The translations under genes were made by a program, and so were the position numbers. A stretch of DNA of 64,000 bases, taken from the NCBI RefSeq assembly GCF_921292975.1, contig NZ_CAKLCM010000003.1, positions 496,001 to 560,000 of the forward strand. Reading direction: 5' to 3'. How positions within the stretch are numbered: the stretch's first letter is position 1; every line of letters starts with the position of its first letter. The stretch is from Vibrio hippocampi (lineage in GTDB: Bacteria; Pseudomonadota; Gammaproteobacteria; Enterobacterales; Vibrionaceae). Positions 53,587 to 62,769 of the stretch are shown in pieces. The notes under the pieces are model-generated. The model did no database searches, was not told where the DNA came from, and was given only the letters and a program-made list of their open reading frames with translations.

Positions 53587-54031
53587 ATGAGCCTTCTAAG
53601 TTTTTTTTAAGAAAAAGCAGCCTACCTTACAGAATAAAGATGCCTCTCCACAAAGCAGTGGAAAATTAATTACCGAGGTAACAGATGGAGTCAATTTGGT
53701 CGATGGTAAGCAAGCATGGGAATTAGCTGAAGAGAAGAAGCATGACATCGATGCTATGAAACGCTGTTGTGATGCTGAGCTAAAGACCATGAATAAGGCT
53801 GATTTGGTTCCTGCTTCTTACTATTTTGAGCGTGTCGCCATCCTTTCTAGGAAAGAAAAAAACGATAAGTAAGAGGTTTATTATTGCGAGCTGTATATTG
53901 AAAAGGTTGAGGCTTTTTATTTCAAAAACGGTACAGAATGTACAGCGGATGTTAGAAAAGGACCAAGGTATCAGGCCTTGGTAAAGCGGCTGACAAAAGC
54001 AAGGGAGCTATGTGCCAAGCATGAGACTTAA
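53587..54031 (+). pseudogene. Decayed hypothetical gene: T8 frameshift plus in-frame stop
   Basis: ATG at 53587 begins MSLLSFF and stops at once because of a run of eight T. With seven T the frame would read on as KKKQPTLQNKD and continue to KEKNDK, where a TAA stops it at about 53870-53872. The same frame then continues with EVYYCELYIEKVEAFY and ADVRKGPRYQALVKRL to a TAA at 54029. Together about 147 residues look like one former protein of unknown family. Two lesions make a pseudogene more likely than phase variation alone. Confidence 0.65.
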
Positions 54032-54494
54032 CGGCTTAATCTCAAGTGTTGGACAAGCTCGTTGCTTCTTAGCTATGGAAACTGTGCGGTAGTTGTGGTC
54101 AAAGTGGTTGCTGACTGCGAAACTGACTCAGAACTGCCCCAAAGTAATTTAGAGCTTTTGATCTGCGTATTTCACTACTCCAAATATACCCTAAATTTTT
54201 TAATGCTTACGTTCAGCTATGCCTGTCCCCTTGTTCTGGATATTTATACAGTTTATTAGGTTTGAATCTGGTTTGAGTATGAAAAATGGCTTGTTTTGTT
54301 GAGTGCTGAGTCTCGTTTTGTCGATAGAATATTTAGTAAGTTATTGTTTATGTGGATAGTTGTGATGATCATGCCTTAGATAACAGGCACTGTTAAAAAG
54401 TGATAACGCGCTGGCGCGTTTTTATGTGATCACAGAATACATAGCTCGATGTATTTGCTTTAATTTTTAGTGAGTTATGATAGCTTAATGGAAA
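54032..54494. other. Low-GC intergenic stretch, no supported gene
   Basis: A 65-codon frame at 54062-54259 has no ribosome site or recognisable feature and is rejected. A compact hairpin (AACGCGC/GCGCGTT, 54405-54420, followed by TTT) may be a terminator. Confidence 0.55.
54405..54423 (+). terminator. Short GC-rich hairpin with T tail
   Basis: AACGCGC-TG-GCGCGTT followed by TTT; the two-base loop is tight, so the real loop is probably four bases. Confidence 0.5.
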
Positions 54495-54565
54495 GTTAGG
54501 CAGACAGAAAAACGAGACTGCCTGTTATTAAGAATGTTAGAACTACATAGAGGAGTATTAGAGGT

Positions 54566-55573
54566 ATGGAAGTTAAACACCAAGTCTTCGTTTCTTCCAC
54601 ATATAGAGACTTAGTTGAAGAGCGTAAGGAGGTTATTCATGCTTTACTAGAGCTTGATTGTATTCCGGCTGGTATGGAGTTATTCCCAGCTACCGATGAA
54701 GACGCTTGGTCACTTATAACCGAAATAATTGATGGATGTGATTATTACATTTTGATCCTCGCAGGTAAGTATGGTTCCACGAATAGTGATGGTGTCGGAT
54801 ATACAGAAATGGAGTTTGATTATGCAGTCGCTACGGGAAAGCCAGTAATTTGCTTTGTCCATGAAAATATTGGTGACTTGTCATCGAGCAAAGTAGAGAG
54901 TTCAGAAGTTGGTAAAGAACGATTGGAAAAGTTTAGATCTAAAGCTCAGTTGAAACACTGTAAATTTTGGACAAGCCCCCATGACCTTGGCGGCAAAGTT
55001 TCGAGAAGCTTAATCCAATTAAAAAAGAAACATCCATCAGACGGCTGGGTTCCAGGAAGGTACGCTGCAGATCAAAATATGCTGTCAGAGATGGAGCGTT
55101 TGCGCTCAAGAGTGATAGAACTCGAGTCGTTAGCCAACGAAAATTCAGCCCCAAAAGATTTTGATGAACTTATTGGGGGGGAAGACGAATATAAAATCGC
55201 TTGGAACTTGTTCGTAGATAGTGAGGGAAATAGCGAAAATATCAATTTATCAGCAACATGGGATAGGATATTTTCTTATTGTGGTACAGCATTAGTCGGT
55301 GAATGTACGTCTCAAGATTTAGCTCAAAAAATAAGGCTTGTTTATTTTCATGCAATCCCTAAAGAATATCGAGATTTCAACAAATTTGAACGCATTGTTT
55401 TATACAAAAACTGTGAAGATCAGATTTGTGTACAGTTACAGGCTCTGGGGCTTATGACTACCGGCGATAAGAAGAGATCGGTGTCGGATACCAACACGTA
55501 TTGGAAACTTACCCCTTTTGGAGAAAAGTATTTAATTAAGGTAAGGGCTCTAAGAAGGAGCTCTAGTCGTTAA
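54566..55573 (+). CDS. DUF4062-domain protein (cassette-borne, possible defence role)
   Basis: 335 residues. The N-terminal DUF4062 domain (about 1-150) starts VKHQVFVSSTYRDLVEERKEVIHALLELDCIPAGMELFPA, with EIIDGCDYYILILAGKYGS and YTEMEFDYAVATGKPV, a Rossmann-like fold related to TIR/SLOG-type ligand domains. A short coiled coil (about 180-200) leads to a C-terminal winged-helix-like part (IVLYKNCEDQICVQLQALGLM...YWKLTPFGEKYL). DUF4062 domains are frequent in bacterial conflict proteins, but no partner effector is present. AGGAG lies upstream of the ATG. Confidence 0.82.
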   Translation: MEVKHQVFVSSTYRDLVEERKEVIHALLELDCIPAGMELFPATDEDAWSLITEIIDGCDYYILILAGKYGSTNSDGVGYTEMEFDYAVATGKPVICFVHENIGDLSSSKVESSEVGKERLEKFRSKAQLKHCKFWTSPHDLGGKVSRSLIQLKKKHPSDGWVPGRYAADQNMLSEMERLRSRVIELESLANENSAPKDFDELIGGEDEYKIAWNLFVDSEGNSENINLSATWDRIFSYCGTALVGECTSQDLAQKIRLVYFHAIPKEYRDFNKFERIVLYKNCEDQICVQLQALGLMTTGDKKRSVSDTNTYWKLTPFGEKYLIKVRALRRSSSR

Positions 55574-55603
55574 AAGTAATATTGTAAGTCGAGTATGTAG
55601 TTC

Positions 55604-55720
55604 TAACAATCTGTTTAAGAGTGATTCGCAACGCTTGGCATTTTTGCTATGCGTTGCGTTTAGTGTTTAAGGTGGTATGCGGGAGCTTAGGTATTGCGTT
55701 GCTCACACCTTAACAGGGCG
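55604..55720 (+). repeat. Vibrio-type attC site (VCR-like), cut from its last bases by an IS
   Basis: Starts TAACAATCTGTTTAAG, contains CGCAACGC and GCGTTGC as complementary arms, and ends CACCTTAACAGGGCG. Restoring the IS target gives ...CAGGGCGTTAAAT, so the final core site GTTAAAT is completed by bases 57055-57060. Layout and length fit attC sites of Vibrio chromosomal integrons as I remember them. Confidence 0.8.
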
Positions 55721-57045
55721 CTGGCGGATCCCCTCATAATTCCCCCAACCCACAGGTATGCGTGAGGCGCTGATATTCCACCATTGCCCAATGATATTGT
55801 GACTCTTTTATTCGGTATCTACGGTGGCAACGTACTTCCTTACCCAGTCTAGGGATCGAGAGCACACGCCGATGCTTGATGGTGTTGGCTTGGAAGTCAT
55901 AATGCCATTTAGCTTGCATGGCGATTAAGCCATTCCACCACATGATGATTTCTGCCATCAATGCCATGAGCAACAAGATATCAATGCGCTTAGTGCAACG
56001 TGTTCGATTGTGGCGTAGCGCTAACCCGTAAGCGGGGCTTTTCAAATCTCGGAACGACTCTTCAATTTGCATTCTTTTAGCGTACAAACGGGTGATTTTA
56101 ACGCCGTTAAGTACATGATTTGGGATGTTGGTGACCAGAAGCCAAGGTTCTTTTGCTCCTTTATGGAACACTTTTCCTGCCGAGTGTTTCTAGCAGGTTC
56201 GACTATGTCGATGCGCTTTTCTGCCTTTGGGATGACTCTTGTATAAGTAAGCAAAGCACTTAAGCGGTGAGCGCCTAGCAAGTTGGCTTTCTCCTAAAAA
56301 CAGCGGCTTATCTGTTGCTTGAGGATAAAACGTTTTGTTCCATTGCCAAGCACCCTCGCCACACTTAATCGAGACTTCGCCACGTACACGCCCAAGCCAG
56401 AACCAACCTTTGCTGGCGACTTGCTTGAACCACGTATTTCTAAAGCCAGCGTCGGAGATAATGATAGGCGTGCAGCCATGGGGGATCAGGGATTGCAGCT
56501 TATCGAGAAAGTGCTGATGGCTCTTGGGTGAGTTGTAGTTTTTGTACTCAAATGCCTGCTCATAAAGCGTGACGGCACGACCTTTAACGGATACCGAAGC
56601 GCGCAATGTCATATAGCGCAGTTGCTCATGAACATCCGACACCACTACAGGAAAAGGGTTGGCGCGGGTAATAAAGGAAGCATGCCATTTATATATGGAC
56701 TCTTTTTCACGGTGTAGATTGTGATTACCAAGCAATCGGTCGATACGTTTGATGGCATGTTTCACCGTGGTATCAGAGTCGAGAGCTCGTCCAATTTTGG
56801 TGAGTGTGAGGTCAGAGCCATCAAGTACAGTCTTGGTTGCAAGTATTAGAGATCTAAGTCGTTTTTTGTGAATTTCAGGGCATTGATTCTCAAGAGTTTG
56901 CTGTAGAATTTGAACATCGCGCATCGTTAGGACTCCCTATTAAATTCATTAAATCAGGTGTGTTTTTGGCGAAATTCATTAGATCAGAATGAGCGATGCG
57001 CGTCTACTCATTGTTTTATATAGAAATTATGAGGGGATTCGTAAG
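55721..57045 (-). mobile_element. IS4-family insertion sequence, 1325 bp
   Basis: Terminal inverted repeats start CTGGCGGATCCCCTCATAAT (left) and CTTACGAATCCCCTCATAAT (right, reverse complement), 18 of 21 bases matching. The 9-bp target duplication and the DDE transposase are consistent with the IS4/IS10-like group. It sits inside the attC of the cassette and reads leftward. Confidence 0.88.
55734..56924 (-). pseudogene. IS4-family transposase with internal amber codon
   Basis: DDE transposase frame of 396 codons. The first part (245 codons, 56924-56190) includes LTLTKIGRALDSDTTVKHAIKRIDRLLGN and the catalytic VVVSDVHE and IIISDAGFRNTWF Asp regions. It then meets a TAG at 56190-56192 after HRHSRTC. 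The same frame continues KHSAGKVFHKGAKEPWLLVTNI and YAKRMQIEESFRDLKS, the Y-x2-R-x3-E-x6-K motif of IS4 elements. Since no frame change is needed, a single base change would restore it. It may be inactive, or use read-through. Confidence 0.85.
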
Positions 57046-57139
57046 AACAGGGCGTTAAATTCTCTCTGCCACTTGAAACTTACTAGAACTGTTCATATAT
57101 ACATAAGTGATACTTATTGCTTAAAATTAAAGGTAGATT

Positions 57140-57691
57140 ATGTATAGAAAAGAATTTGAAAGTGCAGTAGATAGAACGAAAGGGTTTGGACTGAACTGTT
57201 CGACTGTGACTTACCAAGAAGGTCGACTGTTAACTCCTGAATTGATGAGTGGTTTTGCACAAGCATTTCAGGAACATATTGGTGAACCTGATGTTGAGGA
57301 TGTTGTTGCGCAATGTTTGTCTTTCCATTTCAGACTGTTAGAACCGATGAGCAAGATAGTGGGTATGCCGTGCCAGTTTACTATTGGTTATGTTGAAACT
57401 AACGAAAGGCTAATGTTCCATCAAACCGAAGAGAGTTTGTTGAATATCCTGAATAATGGAATCGACGGTTCAACTTTAAATATCCATGCTTGGTTGACTC
57501 TACCTACCATGGAAATAATCGATCTTTCACTTCCTACTAGCTATGCAGTGATTAACAATCACAAAGAAGGTATTGGTGGAGTTATAGCCCAACACCCAGA
57601 TGAGCTAACTGGAGGAATGAAGTATCACCCAATGTTAATTGGTGAGGATTTCCTAATAAAGTCGGGTGCGATGACTGGGTTCCGAATTTAA
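57140..57691 (+). CDS. Hypothetical protein downstream of the cassette
   Basis: 183 residues, soluble, acidic, no signal peptide, no family recognised. It contains CLSFHFRLLEPMSKIVGMPCQFTIGYVETNERLMFH, a cystatin/NTF2-like beta pattern, and HAWLTLPTMEIIDLSLP, which resembles a small cysteine-His type core but proves nothing. No good attC follows its stop codon, so I cannot show it is itself a cassette. Low-GC codon use matches the DUF4062 gene. Confidence 0.65.
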   Translation: MYRKEFESAVDRTKGFGLNCSTVTYQEGRLLTPELMSGFAQAFQEHIGEPDVEDVVAQCLSFHFRLLEPMSKIVGMPCQFTIGYVETNERLMFHQTEESLLNILNNGIDGSTLNIHAWLTLPTMEIIDLSLPTSYAVINNHKEGIGGVIAQHPDELTGGMKYHPMLIGEDFLIKSGAMTGFRI

Positions 57692-57855
57692 CAAATGATC
57701 TGCTCCAGTGATACTGGACACTCGACTAAGCGAGTTGCCATACTTTAATTAATTCATGCTTTGCTAAATTAGAAAAGACGCAAGTTAGAATTGTCCAAAA
57801 GTAAGTTATAAAGTGAGACGCACGCTATAAACCACGCCTCGTTTCCCGAAGGAAA

Positions 57856-57981
57856 CTGTTTTGTTTTTGGTTCCAGAAAAAAGGTTTCCCGGAGGGTGAA
57901 CTAGGCATGTTGATGGCGTTATCGTTGGAGTTAAAAATCGAAGGTTTAGATAGTGTTGTGAAGCCGTTAAAGCGCATGTGA
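57856..57981 (+). pseudogene. 3' remnant of a second DUF3820 gene
   Basis: An open frame without a start encodes FWFQKKGFPEGELGMLMALS and then LELKIEGLDSVVKPLKRM, closely matching the last 40 residues of the intact DUF3820 protein at 52571-52786. The 5' half is missing; just upstream, FPKE-like codons in another frame suggest one frameshift as well. Confidence 0.8.
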
Positions 57982-58130
57982 TTGCTGTCAATCTGTGTGA
58001 CTGATTTTTTGCAACAACCTCCTAAGATCACTCACGAATTTTGCCTTTTCAGTATCAATTCGTTAGCCTTTGCGCAAAAGCAGTGAACAACCACGGCATC
58101 AGATTAAGTATCGTCAACGAGGCTCAGACT

Positions 58131-58841
58131 TTGACCGACCAATCGACAGTCCTCATTATTGAGGATGAACCTGCCATTGCAGAAAACCTGATTCATGTAT
58201 TAGAGACGGACGGCTACCACGTGGCGTGGTTTGCAACGGCAGGAGAAGGCTTGATTTTTTTGCAGAATAATTCTGCGGCTTTGCTTGTGTTGGATGTCGG
58301 TTTACCTGATGGCAACGGTTTTGAACTGTGCAAAACCATCCGCGAATTTTCTGATATTCCGATTATCTTTCTAACCGCCAGAAGCGATGAAATCGACCGT
58401 GTAGTGGGTTTGGAGATTGGTGCGGATGATTACGTGATCAAGCCATTTAGTCCTCGCGAAATGCTGGCTCGTATCAAGCTTCGAATCAAAGCTAAAGCGC
58501 CGATGGCAGAACCAAAGTTAGTGCCAGATACAACCTCTGAACAAGCTCAACCTAGCCATGATCTAGTCGCAACGAACTTTGATTATGGTGTCGCTGGTCA
58601 AATGCTCGGGCTAACCGCCGTCGAATTCAAGATCCTCGATAAGCTGATTTCTGTTTCTTCAAACGTATTGAGCCGAGAGCAATTGATGATTGCCGCGGAC
58701 ATGGCACCAGAAGCCGCGTACGAGCGCAATATTGATACCCACATCAAAGCCATTCGCCATAAGTTGAAGTCGTTCGGTATGTCCGAACGAATCTGTACCA
58801 AACGCGGCTTTGGTTACTTCTACTGTATTAAGAGTGAATGA
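58131..58841 (+). CDS. creB: Response regulator CreB (OmpR family)
   Basis: Receiver domain with TVLIIEDEPAIAENLIHVLE, phosphoacceptor Asp in LLVLDVGLPDGNG, LTARSDEIDRVVGLEIGADDYVIKPFSPREML, then a winged-helix domain (LTAVEFKILDKLI ... NIDTHIKAIRHKLKS ... KRGFGYFY). The order creB-creC-creD downstream identifies it. Start is uncertain: I chose the TTG at 58131 (ACGAGG upstream) because it lies close before the receiver fold. A GTG at 58083 and a TTG at 58041 are possible. Confidence 0.82.
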   Translation: MTDQSTVLIIEDEPAIAENLIHVLETDGYHVAWFATAGEGLIFLQNNSAALLVLDVGLPDGNGFELCKTIREFSDIPIIFLTARSDEIDRVVGLEIGADDYVIKPFSPREMLARIKLRIKAKAPMAEPKLVPDTTSEQAQPSHDLVATNFDYGVAGQMLGLTAVEFKILDKLISVSSNVLSREQLMIAADMAPEAAYERNIDTHIKAIRHKLKSFGMSERICTKRGFGYFYCIKSE

Positions 58842-60283
58842 TGAATCGCTGGCCGAAGATCTCACTGGGGTTAAGACTGTTTTTCCTCTACTTTATCCTA
58901 GTAGGAATGACGGCTTATATGGTGAGTAAAACCGTTATCCAAGAGCTCAAGCCGACAGTGCGCCAAACCACGGAAGAGACGCTAGTCGATATGGCGAACT
59001 TGCTTGCGGTATTAGCAGAAGAAGACGTCGCCAATGGAAAGTTATCAGAAAGTCGTTTTTCTCAACTATTAGCGACTTACGGGCAACGAGCGCCACAAGC
59101 GCGCATTTGGGAAGTTGGTAAAAAAGCAATTAACCATCGAATTTATATCACGGACAAACTCGGCATTGTGATTGCGGATTCTTGGCAGCAAGACGTCGGC
59201 AAAGATTACTCACAATGGAACGATGTATATCTCACGCTTCGTGGTCAATATGGTGCACGCACTACCATCGAAGACCCGAAAGATCCCCTTTCAACCGTCA
59301 TGCATGTTGCCGCGCCGATCTATCATAAGGGTGGGATTATTGGCAGCGTGACGGTGGCAAAATCCAATCGTTCTGTGCAGCCGTTTATCGACCTTTCTAA
59401 ACGCAATGTGCTGTTTGGGATGGTGTGGATGAGTGGTTTGGTGCTACTAGTCGGTGCGTTGTTTGCTTGGCGAATTCATTCGGCGTTGAACAGACTGGAA
59501 GACTACGCGACCAAAATGGGCGAGGGCGAAAAGGTGTCTAAACCGACGTTTCGTATCTTTTACGAGTACGGCACACTAAGCGATGCGTTAGAGAAAATGC
59601 GCAATCAACTGGATGGTAAGCAGTATGTAGAAGAGTATGTTCAGACCTTGACCCATGAGTTAAAAAGCCCACTGTCAGCGATTAAAGGTGCGAGCGAAAT
59701 ATTGCAGATGCCGTTGCCTGAAGACAAGGTCACTCGCTTTGCAAGCAATATTGAGCGTGAAAGCGATCGCATGCAGTCGCTGGTTGATAAGTTGCTTGAA
59801 CTTGCTCGTATTGAAAAGCGACTGGAGCTAGAGCAAGTTCAGCCGATTTCACTAAAACAAATGGTGAGTGAAGTCGTTGCTTCGGCGGATGCGCGTTTGA
59901 GTGCTAAGTTAGTCACTGTGAGCATTAAGATTGATGAAAATATCGCCGTGCTGGGCGACACATTCTTACTTAAACAAGCGGTCTTTAACTTGATGGACAA
60001 TGCGCTGGATTTCGTTTACTCGGAAGGTGGTATTGAGTGGAGCACTGACATCTCGAAACAAAACGTACGCTTATCAATTTTCAACTCAGGTCCTCATATT
60101 CCAGACTACGCAATGCCTCGTTTAACGGAACGTTTCTATTCGCTCGCTCGTGAGAATGGCGTTAAGAGTACAGGGTTAGGACTTAACTTTGTCGAGCAAG
60201 TTACCAAGTTGCATCAAGGCACGTTGCAAGTGGAAAACGTTGAATCCGGCGTGAAAGTGACTCTGACTTTACCAACTCTATAG
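58838..60283 (+). CDS. creC: Sensor histidine kinase CreC
   Basis: 481 residues. The N-terminal helix (LGLRLFFLYFILVGMTAYMVSK) and a second near 195-215 bracket a periplasmic sensor domain of about 155 residues. HELKSPLSAIKGASEIL holds the phospho-His, and NLMDNALDFV, LSIFNSGP and STGLGLNFVEQV are the ATPase boxes. ATGA overlap with creB. In Enterobacteria CreBC responds to envelope or central-carbon signals. Confidence 0.92.
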   Translation: MMNRWPKISLGLRLFFLYFILVGMTAYMVSKTVIQELKPTVRQTTEETLVDMANLLAVLAEEDVANGKLSESRFSQLLATYGQRAPQARIWEVGKKAINHRIYITDKLGIVIADSWQQDVGKDYSQWNDVYLTLRGQYGARTTIEDPKDPLSTVMHVAAPIYHKGGIIGSVTVAKSNRSVQPFIDLSKRNVLFGMVWMSGLVLLVGALFAWRIHSALNRLEDYATKMGEGEKVSKPTFRIFYEYGTLSDALEKMRNQLDGKQYVEEYVQTLTHELKSPLSAIKGASEILQMPLPEDKVTRFASNIERESDRMQSLVDKLLELARIEKRLELEQVQPISLKQMVSEVVASADARLSAKLVTVSIKIDENIAVLGDTFLLKQAVFNLMDNALDFVYSEGGIEWSTDISKQNVRLSIFNSGPHIPDYAMPRLTERFYSLARENGVKSTGLGLNFVEQVTKLHQGTLQVENVESGVKVTLTLPTL

Positions 60284-60358
60284 AAACTACACATTAGCTC
60301 CATTCGTTTTCCAAATTGCTGATTTAGAGTACCTATATCAGCAAATGGAGAATGAAAC

Positions 60359-61705
60359 ATGAAAAATATCCTCAATAACCAACTCGGGATGAAGTTCGCC
60401 TTCGTACTGTTTTTGTTTGTCTTACTGCAAGTCCCGCTTTCAATGGTCAGTGAGCTGATCTCAGAACGCTCGTATCGCCAAGATGAAGTTAGGAATGACA
60501 TTGCACGAAGCAGCAGCGGTGAACAGCGTATTATTGGACCTTTCATAATGGTCAACTATACGGAGACCAGTTATCTAGATGACGAACTACAGATTAAAGA
60601 GCGTCGCAAATTCCTTTTACCCAGCACTTTCGATATGAGCGCTCATCTGGACAGTTTTGAAAAGTATCGTGGCATTTACCGTGCGCGTTTATACAAGGCG
60701 CAAGTGGCGCTAAAAGGTGCTTTCGATGCCGATGATTTAGCGTCGCTACAGGATGTCGATATTGATAGCATTAGCCTAGTGGTCGGTATTAAAGATAGCC
60801 GCGGATTGATTCGTCTCGATGATATGGTGTTCGCGAGCTCTGACATCGAAGTTATGCCAGGAACCGGTCTAGAACAACTACCACAGGGTTTCCACAGCCC
60901 GTTGAAACTAACCGATTTAAACAAAGAGCAGCCTCTGACATTCGATATTAACTTCCTACTGCAAGGCTTGGGGCAGCTACAAGTGACACCCATTGGGGGC
61001 CAAACCACGGTTGAGCTATCTTCAGCATGGGCACATCCAAGCTTTATCGGTGACTACTTACCCGTGTCGTCAGATATATCAGAGGATGGCTTTAAAGCGC
61101 AGTGGGTGAGCAATAACTTCTCGACCAATATCAACCAACTATTCCAAAGCTGTTTGTCCTCCAACAACGTCTGTCGTAAGCTAGAACAGCGACAAATGGG
61201 AGTGGATTTGATTGACCCAGTTGACCACTATCTGAAGTCTCACCGTGCGGTGAATTACTCACTGCTGGTTATCACGCTCGTGTTTGCCAGCTTCTTTTTA
61301 CTGGAGCTGTTCCAAGCGCGCCCCGTTCACCCTGTGCAGTACGGCTTTATTGGTTTGGCGTTGGCGCTTTTCTATCTACTGCTGATTTCGATGAGTGAGC
61401 ATCTAGGATTCAACTGGGCGTACGTGGTGTCAGCGGTGGCTTCCACCAGCCTTTTGAGTGTATACGTGAGTGGTATGTTGAATAACGTTAAGCATGGCGC
61501 GATATTTGGAGCATGCTTGCTGACCCTTTACGGCTTGTTGTTTGGTTTGCTGCAAGCAGAGAACTACGCGCTAGTGATGGGAGCATTGCTGTGCTTCGCG
61601 ATTTTGAGTTTTACTATGGTGATCACGCGTAATGTTGACTGGTATGCCTATGCCCGCGACTTGAAAACAGAAGAAACCATAAAGGTGACTCATGAAGACG
61701 CTTAA
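60359..61705 (+). CDS. creD: Inner-membrane protein CreD
   Basis: 448 residues. One N-terminal helix, a long periplasmic part (about 35-300), then several C-terminal helices, the CreD layout. QDEVRNDIARSSSGEQRIIGPFIMVNY and YGFIGLALALFYLLLISMSEHLGFNWAYV are family-typical; HPVQYGFIG is strongly conserved. Follows creC by 75 bp and overlaps the DUF2809 gene by 14 bp. Usually induced by CreBC. Confidence 0.92.
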   Translation: MKNILNNQLGMKFAFVLFLFVLLQVPLSMVSELISERSYRQDEVRNDIARSSSGEQRIIGPFIMVNYTETSYLDDELQIKERRKFLLPSTFDMSAHLDSFEKYRGIYRARLYKAQVALKGAFDADDLASLQDVDIDSISLVVGIKDSRGLIRLDDMVFASSDIEVMPGTGLEQLPQGFHSPLKLTDLNKEQPLTFDINFLLQGLGQLQVTPIGGQTTVELSSAWAHPSFIGDYLPVSSDISEDGFKAQWVSNNFSTNINQLFQSCLSSNNVCRKLEQRQMGVDLIDPVDHYLKSHRAVNYSLLVITLVFASFFLLELFQARPVHPVQYGFIGLALALFYLLLISMSEHLGFNWAYVVSAVASTSLLSVYVSGMLNNVKHGAIFGACLLTLYGLLFGLLQAENYALVMGALLCFAILSFTMVITRNVDWYAYARDLKTEETIKVTHEDA

Positions 61706-62120
61706 ACAACCTAATTTTTCTCGTCAGCAAAGTGCTGGGATTGATGAGAAGTCCGGTATCGCCCTTCGTTTTTCAGCGATACATGGGCTCAAAAGCCTCG
61801 TGTGCTTTATCGTTCTAGTCGTTATCGCGCTTTACGTTCGAGATAGCTTTATTCGTCCGACCTTCGGTGATGTTTTAGTTGTGGTTTGGCTTTACTACTT
61901 GCTGGCGAGTTTCCTATCAATGCCCGTCAAATGGTTGGTTTTGCTGGTGGTGTTAATTGCGTTTTTTGTTGAAATTGGACAACTATTGCAAGTGACGACT
62001 TGGCTCGGTATCGAGCCATCATCGCCTTTAGCCGTGATTTTAGGCGCCACGTTTGATTGGAAAGATTTGCTTGCTTATTGCGTTGGGGGAGGATTGTGTT
62101 GGTGGATGGAGACGAAGTGA
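61692..62120 (+). CDS. DUF2809 family membrane protein
   Basis: 142 residues. After a polar N-terminus come four hydrophobic segments, with VRDSFIRPTFGDVLVVVWLYYLL and IAFFVEIGQLLQVTTWLG characteristic of DUF2809. The final WKDLLAYCVGGGLCWWME is also typical. It overlaps creD and is probably a member of the cre operon. Function unknown. Confidence 0.85.
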   Translation: MKTLKQPNFSRQQSAGIDEKSGIALRFSAIHGLKSLVCFIVLVVIALYVRDSFIRPTFGDVLVVVWLYYLLASFLSMPVKWLVLLVVLIAFFVEIGQLLQVTTWLGIEPSSPLAVILGATFDWKDLLAYCVGGGLCWWMETK

Positions 62121-62401
62121 AAACAAAGTTGAAACTGGTTTCTAAAAGCCCCCGATGCAATCAGCCAAAACGACGTTTGCGCAAAAGAATCAGTTTGCTC
62201 AAGCGAGTCTACCTTTGGTCATTAATCAACAAAGAGCGGCTTTAGCGTGAATGTGTTTTCGTCTTTCCCTGCTCAAACTTGATACGAATTGCTGGTATGT
62301 CTTGAGTTGGATATGAGATTTTAGCAAGATAGACGGAAATCGAAGGTGGAATGATTCCGTCTAACAAACGTTACAACGCAAATGGAGTTTATACATTGGA
62401 A

Positions 62402-62482
62402 ATGGATATATTTATAGTTGATGCGTTTACAGATCAACAGTTTAGAGGTAATTCAGCCGCTGTGGTTCCTGTTACGCACTGA
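62402..62482 (+). pseudogene. 5' remnant of a PhzF-family gene
   Basis: MDIFIVDAFTDQQFRGNSAA followed by VVPVTH and a stop. It matches the first 27 residues of PhzF-type isomerases/epimerases (normally about 260-300). The rest is deleted. Confidence 0.75.
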
Positions 62483-62769
62483 AAACCGAAAACCAAAGGT
62501 CCAAACAGCACCGTTAAGACACAGAAACCCCTCCTGTTGGTGGTGCTGAGCAATTCAATACGAGTGGCGATTCAGCTCTCATTAAACGTGATATACCTCT
62601 AATTAGGTAGGTGAAAATGGAACTTACATCTCATTTTTTAATCAAAATTATTTACCTAGACAATGAAAAATGAGATTCAAACTAGGTTAGCAATTGGAAC
62701 GTATATACCCACAACTATCAGGCTCTCACAAAGAGTATCTCGGGTATCGAAACAAGTGACAGACTAATC

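Larger units (their letters stand above)
54496..57054 (+). mobile_element. Integron-type gene cassette (DUF4062 gene + attC), interrupted by an IS
   Basis: The left boundary is a GTTAGGC (54495-54501) and the right one GTTAAAT (57054-57060); both fit the attC core consensus GTTRRRY. Between them are a single gene and a Vibrio-type attC, the normal layout of a cassette. No integrase gene is present in the window. The unit is 1.23 kb if the IS and one target duplication are removed. Confidence 0.7.
55712..57054. repeat. 9-bp target-site duplication AACAGGGCG
   Basis: Direct copies at 55712-55720 and 57046-57054 flank the IS exactly; removing the IS and one copy restores a continuous attC. Confidence 0.85.

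Noticed and set aside
54062..54259. 65-codon frame before the cassette
   Set aside because: No ribosome site, low-complexity hydrophobic composition, and no similarity I recognise.
57692..57850. Second attC after the hypothetical gene
   Set aside because: Short inverted repeats exist (CCAGTG/TACTGG, ACTCG/CGAGT), but no core sites or Vibrio-type arms.
62117..62245. 42-codon basic frame after the DUF2809 gene
   Set aside because: GTG start inside the end of the preceding gene, no ribosome site, and no recognisable similarity.
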